From Clostridiales bacterium (GTDB lineage: Bacteria; Bacillota; Clostridia; TANB77; CAG-508), in contig JAHZIB010000011.1 of NCBI GenBank assembly GCA_019419955.1, forward strand, positions 1-43,796: a stretch of 43,796 nucleotides of DNA, read 5' to 3'. How positions within the stretch are numbered: position 1 is the first letter of the stretch; every line of letters starts with the position of its first letter. The position numbers and the translations under genes are program-made. Positions 25,046-32,064 of this stretch are shown here, piece by piece. The notes under the pieces are model-generated. The model was not told where the DNA came from. It worked only from the letters and a program-made list of their open reading frames with translations, and did no database searches.

Positions 25046-25202
25046 GTATAAGAGAATTATACATACAGTTGCACACAACCAAAGAGATTTCTTTATAAAT
25101 GAACTGGGTTTTGATGAATATATTGAAAAGCCTATCAGATACGAAGATATCGAAAGAGCTAAAAAACACCTAAATAAAATTAAGCTACTCTGCAAATATT
25201 AA
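25035..25202 (+). CDS. Possible small protein overlapping the murC 3' end
   Basis: A 55-residue frame that could start at TTG 25035 or 25038, overlapping the murC stop by a few bases. The translation is compositionally protein-like (IIHTVAHNQRDFFINEL, then EYIEKPIRYEDIERAKKHL), with a C-terminal helix. No family is recognised and no clear ribosome site is seen, so it would depend on translational coupling to murC. Its last codons lie inside the left arm of the terminator. Confidence 0.35.
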   Translation: MLNKYKRIIHTVAHNQRDFFINELGFDEYIEKPIRYEDIERAKKHLNKIKLLCKY

Positions 25203-25234
25203 TTTTATACAAATGCAGTATAGCTTAATTTTAA
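25177..25234 (+). terminator. Terminator downstream of murC
   Basis: Arms AAATTAAGCTA (25177-25187) and TAGCTTAATTT (25221-25231) are perfect complements, with a further TGCA/TGCA pair inside. The right arm is followed by TAATATATAT rather than a pure T-tract. It lies between convergent murC and hemW. Confidence 0.65.
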
Positions 25235-25291
25235 TATATATCTATTAATTTTATGGAACATACTGTAAAGGTCTTTATCATTTTCTTCGGT

Positions 25292-26464
25292 TTACACAAA
25301 CTCCTCCCATACTAAGTTTGCTAAGTCTAAACCTTTTTCTGTTAATTTGATACAGTCCCCATCAATATCCACCAGTTCCTCTTGCACTAACTTATTTAAT
25401 TCATCTTTATATAAATAAATTGGGTTGTTTCCAAATTTATTTTTGAATTTCTGTATTGAAATTCCATTTATTTTCCTTAACCCTAGCATTATAAATTCAT
25501 TCATTTTGCTAGTTTCGTTTTGCTTTTCATGAAAAATTATATTATCCACTTCATTACCATTTTCATAATTATTTATATATTCCTCAATACTATCCACATT
25601 TGAATACCTTACATTATTTGTGTACGAGTGTGCTGCTACACCAATTCCTATATACTCCTCTTGATTCCAACAAGACAAATTATGCTTTGACTCAAACCCT
25701 GGCTTAGCAAAATTTGATATTTCATAATGCACATATCCTTCATTTTCTAGCATTCTTTTAGTTTTCCAATACATCTCTCGTTCAAGGCTCTCATCTGGTA
25801 ATTTCAGCTCATTTCTCAATAGTTTGTTATAAAAAGGTGTTCCTTCCTCTACAATCAATGAATATATAGATATGTGCTCAGGTTGTATCTTTATTATTTC
25901 TTTCAAGCTTTCCTCTAATTCCTGTTTACTCTGACTTGGAAGCCCAAGCATCAAATCCACATTTATGTTTTCAAATCCAATTTTTCTTGCTAGATTGTAA
26001 GTTTCTAAAAATTGCTCAAATGTGTGAATTCTCCCCATCTCTTTTAGTAGCTTGTTATGTGTCGATTGTAAACCAATACTTATTCTATTAATTCCTGTTT
26101 CTTTGTATGTTTCAAGCTTACTATTGTTAACCGTTCCTGGATTCACTTCAATTGTAATTTCGACATCTTTATGAGTTGTATAAAATTTCCTTATAGTTTC
26201 TATAATTTGTTTTATATGCTCTTCATCAATAAATGAAGGAGTACCACCACCTATATAAATTGTCTTTACAATTGCTAAATCATCTATGTTATTCTGATAA
26301 TCCCATCTGTTACCTTCTCCTACCTCTTGAATCTCATGCTTTAACCATTTAATATATGTATCTATTAAATTCTCTTTACCTGCATATGATTTAAAATCAC
26401 AATATTCACATTTATGCTTGCAAAAAGGTATATGTATATATAGCCCTACATTTTTTTCTCCCAA
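25292..26464 (-). CDS. hemW: Radical SAM heme chaperone HemW-like protein
   Basis: Long annotated as oxygen-independent coproporphyrinogen oxidase, this family is now seen as a heme chaperone/transferase. The 390-residue protein has the radical SAM cluster motif with C15, C19 and C22 (CKHKCEYC), GGGTPSF, a SAM-binding ISIGLQS stretch, and the HemW C-terminal domain with a winged-helix end (EFIMLGLRKINGI, then GLDLANLVWEEF). The start is a TTG at 26464 with AGGTG six bases upstream; an ATG start would cut into the conserved N-terminus. In many Firmicutes it sits beside lepA and hrcA; here it is next to whiA and convergent with murC. Confidence 0.93.
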   Translation of the reverse strand: MGEKNVGLYIHIPFCKHKCEYCDFKSYAGKENLIDTYIKWLKHEIQEVGEGNRWDYQNNIDDLAIVKTIYIGGGTPSFIDEEHIKQIIETIRKFYTTHKDVEITIEVNPGTVNNSKLETYKETGINRISIGLQSTHNKLLKEMGRIHTFEQFLETYNLARKIGFENINVDLMLGLPSQSKQELEESLKEIIKIQPEHISIYSLIVEEGTPFYNKLLRNELKLPDESLEREMYWKTKRMLENEGYVHYEISNFAKPGFESKHNLSCWNQEEYIGIGVAAHSYTNNVRYSNVDSIEEYINNYENGNEVDNIIFHEKQNETSKMNEFIMLGLRKINGISIQKFKNKFGNNPIYLYKDELNKLVQEELVDIDGDCIKLTEKGLDLANLVWEEFV

Positions 26465-26685
26465 TTATTACACCTGCCTTTATTATAATTATGTCTTTTA
26501 ACTTCTTCCTAATTTTATATCATAATTTATATATTTTTAAGTCTTGTATAAAAATTTTGTTGTATTCACTCTAAATTAAAAAGAGTATAGTATTAAGTAA
26601 ATTTTTTAACAAGAAACCACTAAAACAACAAGTTCTAACTTTCATTGATCCATACATATTCACTAAACCCAATACACATTCTTAT

Positions 26686-27654
26686 TCACTTTGCCAAATC
26701 AATTAAAGACTTAAGTCTATAATTCACTCCAGACTTGCCAATAGGCTCCTTTAACATTGTAGCAAGCTCAGTAAGCGATGCCTCTGGATTTTTCAATCTT
26801 AAGTTTGCTATCTCTTTTAAATTATCTGGCAAACTATTGAACCTACCTTCTTTTTTCAACTTATTTATAGCCTCAATCTGTCTCACAGCTGCATTTACAG
26901 TTTTAGATAAGTTTGCGGTCTCACAATTCACAATTCTATTAACATTGTTTCTCATATCTCTATAAACTCTAATTTCTTCAAACTTTAGCATAGATGAACT
27001 TGCCTCAATAAACGCTAAAAATTTTGATATTTCCTCTCCATCTTTCGAATAAATTGCGCACTTATCTCCTTCATTATCTTCTAAACTCTGTTTTTTATTC
27101 GTTATCTGTTTCATTAAGTTAATATCTTTTGTTATATCAACATCTTGTCCTGCATATTCTGGTCTTCTATCCTCTCTCTCTTTTGCTCCCAAAACTTTAA
27201 AATTAACATTATATTTTTTCAGTATCTTTGTTTCTATTTCAGCAATTTTGTCACTCTTTAAAGTAATCTCAATATGATACTTATTTTCTGGATTATTTAT
27301 AGAACCGCTTCCAAGAAAAGTTCCTCTCACGAAAGCCTTTTCTATACTTTCTACATTTTCAATATTATAATTCACATATATCTTCTCTAGTTTTTCAGAC
27401 TCTTTTTTAGGAATTGTAATATAAAAAATTTTTCCGATAATATTAATATCATACTTGTATATATCCAAATTACTTAAAAGCTTGCTAAACCTATTTATAT
27501 TATACTCACTTTCAGTAGAGAACTTAACAAAACCATTTTCCTCAGAAACATTATTGGAATTCAAATAACCATATAACTCCGCCTTTACCCAATCTTTATT
27601 CGCTAAATTACTAAGCTTACTTAACTCTTCTTTTACATCTGTCGAAAAAGACAT
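26686..27654 (-). CDS. whiA: DNA-binding protein WhiA
   Basis: WhiA is a conserved Gram-positive protein linked to sporulation in Streptomyces and to chromosome segregation and division in Bacillus. The 322-residue sequence has the opening SFSTDVKEELSKL, a degenerate LAGLIDADG homing-endonuclease-like domain at about residues 95-190 (AFVRGTFLGSGSINNPE), and the C-terminal helix-turn-helix (IANLRLKNPEASLTELA, then KSGVNYRLKSL). The usual upstream partners rapZ (yvcJ) and yvcK are absent. The ATG at 27654 has GGAGGT upstream. A degenerate family 3 repeat region lies just upstream of it. Confidence 0.95.
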   Translation of the reverse strand: MSFSTDVKEELSKLSNLANKDWVKAELYGYLNSNNVSEENGFVKFSTESEYNINRFSKLLSNLDIYKYDINIIGKIFYITIPKKESEKLEKIYVNYNIENVESIEKAFVRGTFLGSGSINNPENKYHIEITLKSDKIAEIETKILKKYNVNFKVLGAKEREDRRPEYAGQDVDITKDINLMKQITNKKQSLEDNEGDKCAIYSKDGEEISKFLAFIEASSSMLKFEEIRVYRDMRNNVNRIVNCETANLSKTVNAAVRQIEAINKLKKEGRFNSLPDNLKEIANLRLKNPEASLTELATMLKEPIGKSGVNYRLKSLIDLAK

Positions 27655-27663
27655 TTTCTACCT

Positions 27664-27850
27664 CCTTTCGAATTAAGGACATTCCTCTTCGTCCACGTTC
27701 TTGGACGCTGGGGGCACTCCTCTGCCCTTCTTTGCTCAGACCTGTCCTCATCTTGCATTTTTTTTCAATTTAAGGACACCTTGTGAATGGGGGTAGTATT
27801 TTTCTTACGCTGTCTACCTCTTTTTTTGCAATTTTAAACATGTCCCTATC
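27664..27850. repeat. Decayed family 3 (GGGACAC-type) repeats between whiA and prmC
   Basis: Several partial units are visible: TTCGAATTAAGGACATTCCTC, GGGGGCACTCCTC, CAATTTAAGGACACCTTG and, inverted, TGTCCCTATCTTGCAAG. A small GTCCACGTTCTTGGAC hairpin interrupts them. They resemble the better-kept dimers around dtd. The stretch fills the 206-base gap and contains no gene. Confidence 0.5.
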
Positions 27851-27860
27851 TTGCAAGTTC

Positions 27861-29009
27861 TTAGTTTTCAAACTCTGCTACAATCACTCTGTCATTTCCT
27901 GCTAAATCTTTGAAGCATTCCACCTTATCATAGCCCGCATAACCTTCAAAGAGCCTACTTACAATTTCCTTCTGAGCATAACCTATTTCCACTAAAATAC
28001 TGCCATGCTCCTTCAAATAATTTCTGCCCTCTTTTGCAATTATCCTATAAAAGTCAAGCCCATCTGCTCCTCCGTCAAGCGCAATATGCGGCTCTCTTTG
28101 TACTTCTTTTGAAAGCTGTGATATAGTATCCGTTTCAATGTATGGCGGGTTTGAAACAATTAAGTTAAACTTGCCATCTATATTCTCAAACATGTTTGAT
28201 TTAACAAACTGCACTTCAATTCTTTCTGAAACCATTTCATTAGTGTGTTTTTTCGCATTTTTAATTTCTTCTTGTGACAACTGCTTTTTTCGATCGTCTA
28301 ACTTTTCTGCCTCCGTTACTGCTAATTCGTTTTTACAGCTCCATCTATTTTCTTCACTGTTAAAATTTAACAACTGCGACGCATTCATTTTTGCAACATT
28401 TAAAGCTCCATCGCTCACATCAGACGCACATATTTGAATTTTACAATTTGTTCCCTTTTTTCTGAAGTAATTAGCAATAGCTATTGCAACCGCACCACTA
28501 CCTGTACACAAGTCAAGCACTCTTACATATTTGCAGTTCGTCTTGGTTTGCTCATTTTTGCTTTTTTTCTCGAAAAACTCATTTTGGCTTTCAATATTCT
28601 GTCTGCCTAGCAAGTTTTGCTCATATTCTCCCACATAATCACATTCTTGTTGACCTAGTAGTTGCTTATCTCCCTCATATTGTTCTATTCGTGCAACCGC
28701 TTTTTCTACTAGAATTTCAGTATCTGGCTGAGGAATTAACACATTTTCATTCACATAAAAATTAAGCCCCATAAATTCTTGGCGATTAGTAATATATTGA
28801 ATTGGCTTTCCTGCAACTATCTCTGTAATATATGCTAAATATCTTTTCTCCTCATTTTTGCTAACTGGTTTCTGGTCATTCATCAAAAGCTCTGTTTTAC
28901 TCATACTCAATACAAATTTTAGCAGAATATTTGCCTTTATAGCTGCTTCCTCAACACTATTTTCAATTAATTTTTGTGTCCCTATTTTTTTTAATTCTTG
29001 TATATTCAA
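27861..29009 (-). CDS. prmC: Peptide chain release factor N5-glutamine methyltransferase PrmC, with insertions
   Basis: PrmC methylates the Gln of the GGQ motif in release factors RF1 and RF2. The sequence has the helical N-terminal domain, the SAM-binding VLDLCTGSGAVAIAIA, and the catalytic SNPPYIE. At 382 residues it is about 100 longer than typical. The excess lies in two charged, low-complexity insertions: one before VLDLC (about residues 110-155, rich in Q, E, N and K) and one after MNASQLLNF (about 205-255). Both are at surface-loop positions, so activity is likely kept. The start is a TTG at 29009 with a perfect GGAGG six bases upstream. The prfA gene often found next to prmC is not in the window. 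Confidence 0.92.
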   Translation of the reverse strand: MNIQELKKIGTQKLIENSVEEAAIKANILLKFVLSMSKTELLMNDQKPVSKNEEKRYLAYITEIVAGKPIQYITNRQEFMGLNFYVNENVLIPQPDTEILVEKAVARIEQYEGDKQLLGQQECDYVGEYEQNLLGRQNIESQNEFFEKKSKNEQTKTNCKYVRVLDLCTGSGAVAIAIANYFRKKGTNCKIQICASDVSDGALNVAKMNASQLLNFNSEENRWSCKNELAVTEAEKLDDRKKQLSQEEIKNAKKHTNEMVSERIEVQFVKSNMFENIDGKFNLIVSNPPYIETDTISQLSKEVQREPHIALDGGADGLDFYRIIAKEGRNYLKEHGSILVEIGYAQKEIVSRLFEGYAGYDKVECFKDLAGNDRVIVAEFEN

Positions 29010-29143
29010 ATACTTCCTCCAGTTTTTATAACAATTTTAATACTTAATTTGTTTCTTTACACAATATTTACCCTCTCAATAAGATATTTAAAAACATTTT
29101 ATTTTCTTTATTTCTAAAACATCAATTATATGTACAAAATAAA

Positions 29144-29326
29144 AGCCCCACATTAGCCGTAAGATGAATGAAATTTTAAGAGCCTGCTTTCACAGGTGGG
29201 TGTCTTGTTGAATGCTTCTGGGTTTCTTACATAAATGCAAGCCTACACGCCACATCCAAAGGCGGACTCCCTTTAATCTATTGTTGGTTCTAAAATTCCA
29301 GTCTACACGTACTACGCAGGGATTTT
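29144..29326 (-). ncRNA. ssrS: 6S RNA (RNA polymerase regulator)
   Basis: 6S RNA mimics an open promoter and sequesters sigma-A RNA polymerase. The roughly 183-base minus-strand sequence starts near AATCCCTGCGTAG and ends TACGGCTAATGTGGGGCTTTT. The two ends pair: CCCUGCGU with the 3' GUGGGG region (eight consecutive pairs including wobbles), then further short helices. The middle has the Firmicutes-like stretch TCCGCCTTTGGATGTGGCGTG and a CACCCACCTGTGAAAGCAGG hairpin region. A T-rich tail follows the closing stem. It stands alone in the 411-base gap between truB and prmC, and no protein is encoded there. The identification is by eye and ends are approximate. Confidence 0.82.
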
Positions 29327-29420
29327 TATTTTGTTTTTTAATTATCCTTAATGTACTTATATATTATCACATTAGATTTATTTTTTCAAGAGTATTTTTA
29401 TTATTTTCTTGTGTTTTGCA

Positions 29421-30308
29421 TTACACCACAATTTCTCTTTTCAATAAATTGTTTCTCAGGCTTCCAGTGCCGATAAAGTTCTCTTCTTCATCATATACTC
29501 TGTATTCTCCGTCTGCCAAATTATATGTTAGTCTTACTCCATTCAAAAAATATTCTAGTTTCTTTCTATTTAATGTTACCTTGTTTGTCTCTCCATATAA
29601 TTTAACAAACAAGTCTTCTACTGATATAATGTGTTGTCTCAAGAATTCTCTATCCTCTTTGTTTTGTTCTAACTCTTCTATTTTTATACTATCTTTTATA
29701 TCAAATACTCCAACTTTGGTTCTGTTTAGCTCTTTCATATATCCTACTGTACCGAGTTTTTCTGCAATGTCTTCGCACAAAGACCTGATATATGTACCTT
29801 TCGAGCATTCTACAACAAATCTGATTTCATTTTTTTCCACATTTATTTCGTTTAGCTTTATTGTATAAACTTCGATTTCTCTTGGCTGTATTTCCACATT
29901 AATGTTTTTTCTTGCATATTCATACAGCTTTTTTCCATTTACTTTAATTGCTGAATACATTGGTGGAACTTGCTTTTGTTTACCTACAAATGAGCTTAGC
30001 ATTTTTTCAATTTCAGCCTTATCCAGCACCTTTTTATCCACATTTTGTTCCACAATTGTATTTCCTTCAGCGTCTGCCGTGTCTGTTTTTATGCCTAATT
30101 TTAATGTTACCTCATATTCTTTGTCGTGGTTAATAAAGTAATATGATAGCTTTGTGCCTTGCCCAACCAAAATCGGCAAAAGACCCGTTGCGTTCGGGTC
30201 TAATGTTCCTGTATGCCCAACTTTTTTATTTAGTAAATGCTTTACTTTGCTTACTACATCATGTGAAGTACAGCCTTTATCTTTATTTATTAAAATTACT
30301 CCATCCAT
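29421..30308 (-). CDS. truB: tRNA pseudouridine(55) synthase TruB
   Basis: TruB makes pseudouridine 55 in the T-arm of tRNAs. The 295-residue protein has the N-terminal GVILINKDKGCTSHDVV, the catalytic segment GHTGTLDPNATGLLP with its Asp, then KEYEVTLKLGIKTDTADAEG and the CSKGTYIRSLCEDI motif, followed by a PUA-like C-terminal part. The ATG at 30308 has AAAGGAAA upstream. It is the last gene of the nusA-infB operon as in many Firmicutes, but ribF, its common partner, is missing. A decayed family 1 repeat separates it from nrnA. Confidence 0.96.
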   Translation of the reverse strand: MDGVILINKDKGCTSHDVVSKVKHLLNKKVGHTGTLDPNATGLLPILVGQGTKLSYYFINHDKEYEVTLKLGIKTDTADAEGNTIVEQNVDKKVLDKAEIEKMLSSFVGKQKQVPPMYSAIKVNGKKLYEYARKNINVEIQPREIEVYTIKLNEINVEKNEIRFVVECSKGTYIRSLCEDIAEKLGTVGYMKELNRTKVGVFDIKDSIKIEELEQNKEDREFLRQHIISVEDLFVKLYGETNKVTLNRKKLEYFLNGVRLTYNLADGEYRVYDEEENFIGTGSLRNNLLKREIVV

Positions 30309-30338
30309 TTTTACAGCATTTCCTTTTCTTATTATATT

Positions 30339-30489
30339 ATTACATAATAATGATTATAGTAATCTAAAGTCTGCCCATTAAAATGTTTATTAAAAAATTC
30401 ATATACTTAGTAAACATCGATTTGTAAATCTTTTTAATTTGGTAGCCCATTCTATGACAAGTGTAATTCTGCAACCTCATTCTATAACC
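30339..30489. repeat. MITE-like element, family 1, copy D (decayed)
   Basis: It aligns end to end with copies B and C: left end ATTACATAATAATG, centre TTAGTAAACATCGATTTGTAAATC, then TCTATGACAA and a right end CATTCTATAACCTT. Many substitutions have weakened both inverted repeats, but order and spacing of all boxes are kept. It ends exactly at the nrnA stop codon. Confidence 0.65.
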
Positions 30490-31443
30490 TTACTTTAACA
30501 CTGCTTTTAGTTGCATTAGTATCTTTTCCTTTGCCTGTTCTATTGTACATTGCATTGAAGCTCCTGCCGCATGAGTATGACCACCTCCGCCTAGTAGTAA
30601 ACACAAATCAGATACATTAACATACTCATTCGACCTCATAGAAATCTTACATCCCTTATCAGTTTCACGAATAAATATAGAAACTTCTACCCCTTCTATA
30701 TCTCTACCAGTTTCTACAATTCCTTCTTGGTCACCACTTTCAGCGTTTACTCTCTGTATATCCTCTAATGTTATATATGTATATGCAACTTTTCCATCTT
30801 CCAAAAATTCTAATCTATCTGCTGCTATTCTCCCTAACTCAAAGTTAGATTTAGTTTTTATTTGTAATGCTTTTCTGTATATTTTTGAAACATTTATTCC
30901 TTTATTTAATAACCATGCTACAAATTCAAATGTTTCTGCTGTAACTCCTGAATACTTGAAACCGCCTGTATCAGTAATTATTCCAGTTAAAATACATGTT
31001 CCTATTTCCTGTGTTATTTCAACCTTAAAGTATTCTAGCACAACTAAAAGAATTTGTGCACATGCTGGCGCGTCAGGGCTAACATAGTTAATGTCCCCAA
31101 ACATTGTATTTGTGCTATGGTGGTCAATTGAAATCCTAACTTTGGCATCCTCGAAGTATCTGACAAAACCATTCATCATCTTTATTGTAGCACAGTCAAC
31201 TGCTATTGCCAAATCATACTTCTCTACATCAGTTTCCCTTTTTATTTCACCTATTCCAGGCAAAAAATTAAAATTACGTGGATGTTCTGGTATAATTATA
31301 TCTGGTTTTTTTCCCATTTGTTTTAAAGCACTATATAAAGCTAAGCTTGTTCCCATTGCATCTCCATCTGGGTTTTCATGTGTTAATATAACTATGGTTT
31401 CTGCCTTATTAATTTCTTCTAAAATATTATCTAATGTACTCAT
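30490..31443 (-). CDS. nrnA: DHH-family oligoribonuclease / pAp phosphatase NrnA
   Basis: NrnA degrades 2-5 nucleotide RNAs and dephosphorylates 3'-phosphoadenosine 5'-phosphate. The 317-residue protein shows the DHH phosphoesterase motifs: THENPDGDAMGTSLAL, the AVDCAT Asp, the signature SIDHHSTN, and the DHHA1 domain with GGGGHTHAAGAS. All metal-binding residues appear present. The ATG at 31443 has AGGAAAGGA upstream. Its place between rbfA and truB is the standard Firmicutes operon order. Confidence 0.95.
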   Translation of the reverse strand: MSTLDNILEEINKAETIVILTHENPDGDAMGTSLALYSALKQMGKKPDIIIPEHPRNFNFLPGIGEIKRETDVEKYDLAIAVDCATIKMMNGFVRYFEDAKVRISIDHHSTNTMFGDINYVSPDAPACAQILLVVLEYFKVEITQEIGTCILTGIITDTGGFKYSGVTAETFEFVAWLLNKGINVSKIYRKALQIKTKSNFELGRIAADRLEFLEDGKVAYTYITLEDIQRVNAESGDQEGIVETGRDIEGVEVSIFIRETDKGCKISMRSNEYVNVSDLCLLLGGGGHTHAAGASMQCTIEQAKEKILMQLKAVLK

Positions 31444-31506
31444 ATATTTTTTCCTTTCCTAAAAAGAATTCTTAAAGTAAATTTTTAAGAATTTTTCACA
31501 CTCTTA

Positions 31507-31902
31507 CTATTCTTCAGACTTTTTTTCATTTTCTTCTATTTTTGTATCTTCTTTATCAATATTTAATTCTTTCAGTATAGAATCAATCTTTGCACCATAC
31601 TCTATAGAATCATCAATTTCAAAAGTTAGTTCTGGTGTTATTCTTAAATTCACTGTCTTAGCAAGCCTAGACCTAATAAACCCTGAAGACTCCTTTAATC
31701 CCTCCATAGTCTTTTTTATATTTTTTGAATTTAACACACTAACATAAACCTTAGCATATTTAAAGTCTGGTGTTATCTTAACCTTTGTAACACTAAGCAT
31801 GCCAGTAACATTTGGGTTTTTTAGCTCATAATTCAACACCTGACTAAGCTCTTTTTTTAACTCTTCATCAATTCTATTCAATCTAGCTTCATTTTTCGCC
31901 AT
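31507..31902 (-). CDS. rbfA: 30S ribosome-binding factor RbfA
   Basis: RbfA helps 16S rRNA 5'-end maturation and is needed for growth in the cold. The 131-residue protein has the KH-like fold signature (NEARLNRIDEELKKELSQVL, then NPNVTGMLSVTKVKITPDF and KYAKVYVSVL). It ends in a short acidic tail (EDTKIEENEKKSEE). The ATG at 31902 has AAGGAGG upstream. It follows infB and precedes nrnA, the conserved order. Confidence 0.96.
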   Translation of the reverse strand: MAKNEARLNRIDEELKKELSQVLNYELKNPNVTGMLSVTKVKITPDFKYAKVYVSVLNSKNIKKTMEGLKESSGFIRSRLAKTVNLRITPELTFEIDDSIEYGAKIDSILKELNIDKEDTKIEENEKKSEE

Positions 31903-31977
31903 TTGTTCTTTTACCTCCTTTTTCGTTTCAGGTACACACTTTGTTCAATTACTTAATCAATCATGTTTTAGTATACA

Positions 31978-32036
31978 AGAACTGTCCCAAATTCGCAAAA
32001 ACTATCGACTTAGGGACACTTCTTATTTCACACAAC
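31978..32036. repeat. Decayed family 3 repeat between infB and rbfA
   Basis: ACTGTCCCAAATTCGCAA (inverted half-unit) is followed by CGACTTAGGGACACTTCTTATTTC. Both match the GGGACAC/TTCGCAA words of the dimers around dtd. The second unit has lost its palindromic ends. Confidence 0.5.
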
Positions 32037-32064
32037 TCCAAAAACAATTATTTTTCAACCTAAT

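Noticed and set aside
29212..29868. 218-residue plus-strand open frame
   Set aside because: It runs antisense through the 6S RNA and the truB 3' half; composition is a Phe/Ser-rich shadow of truB.
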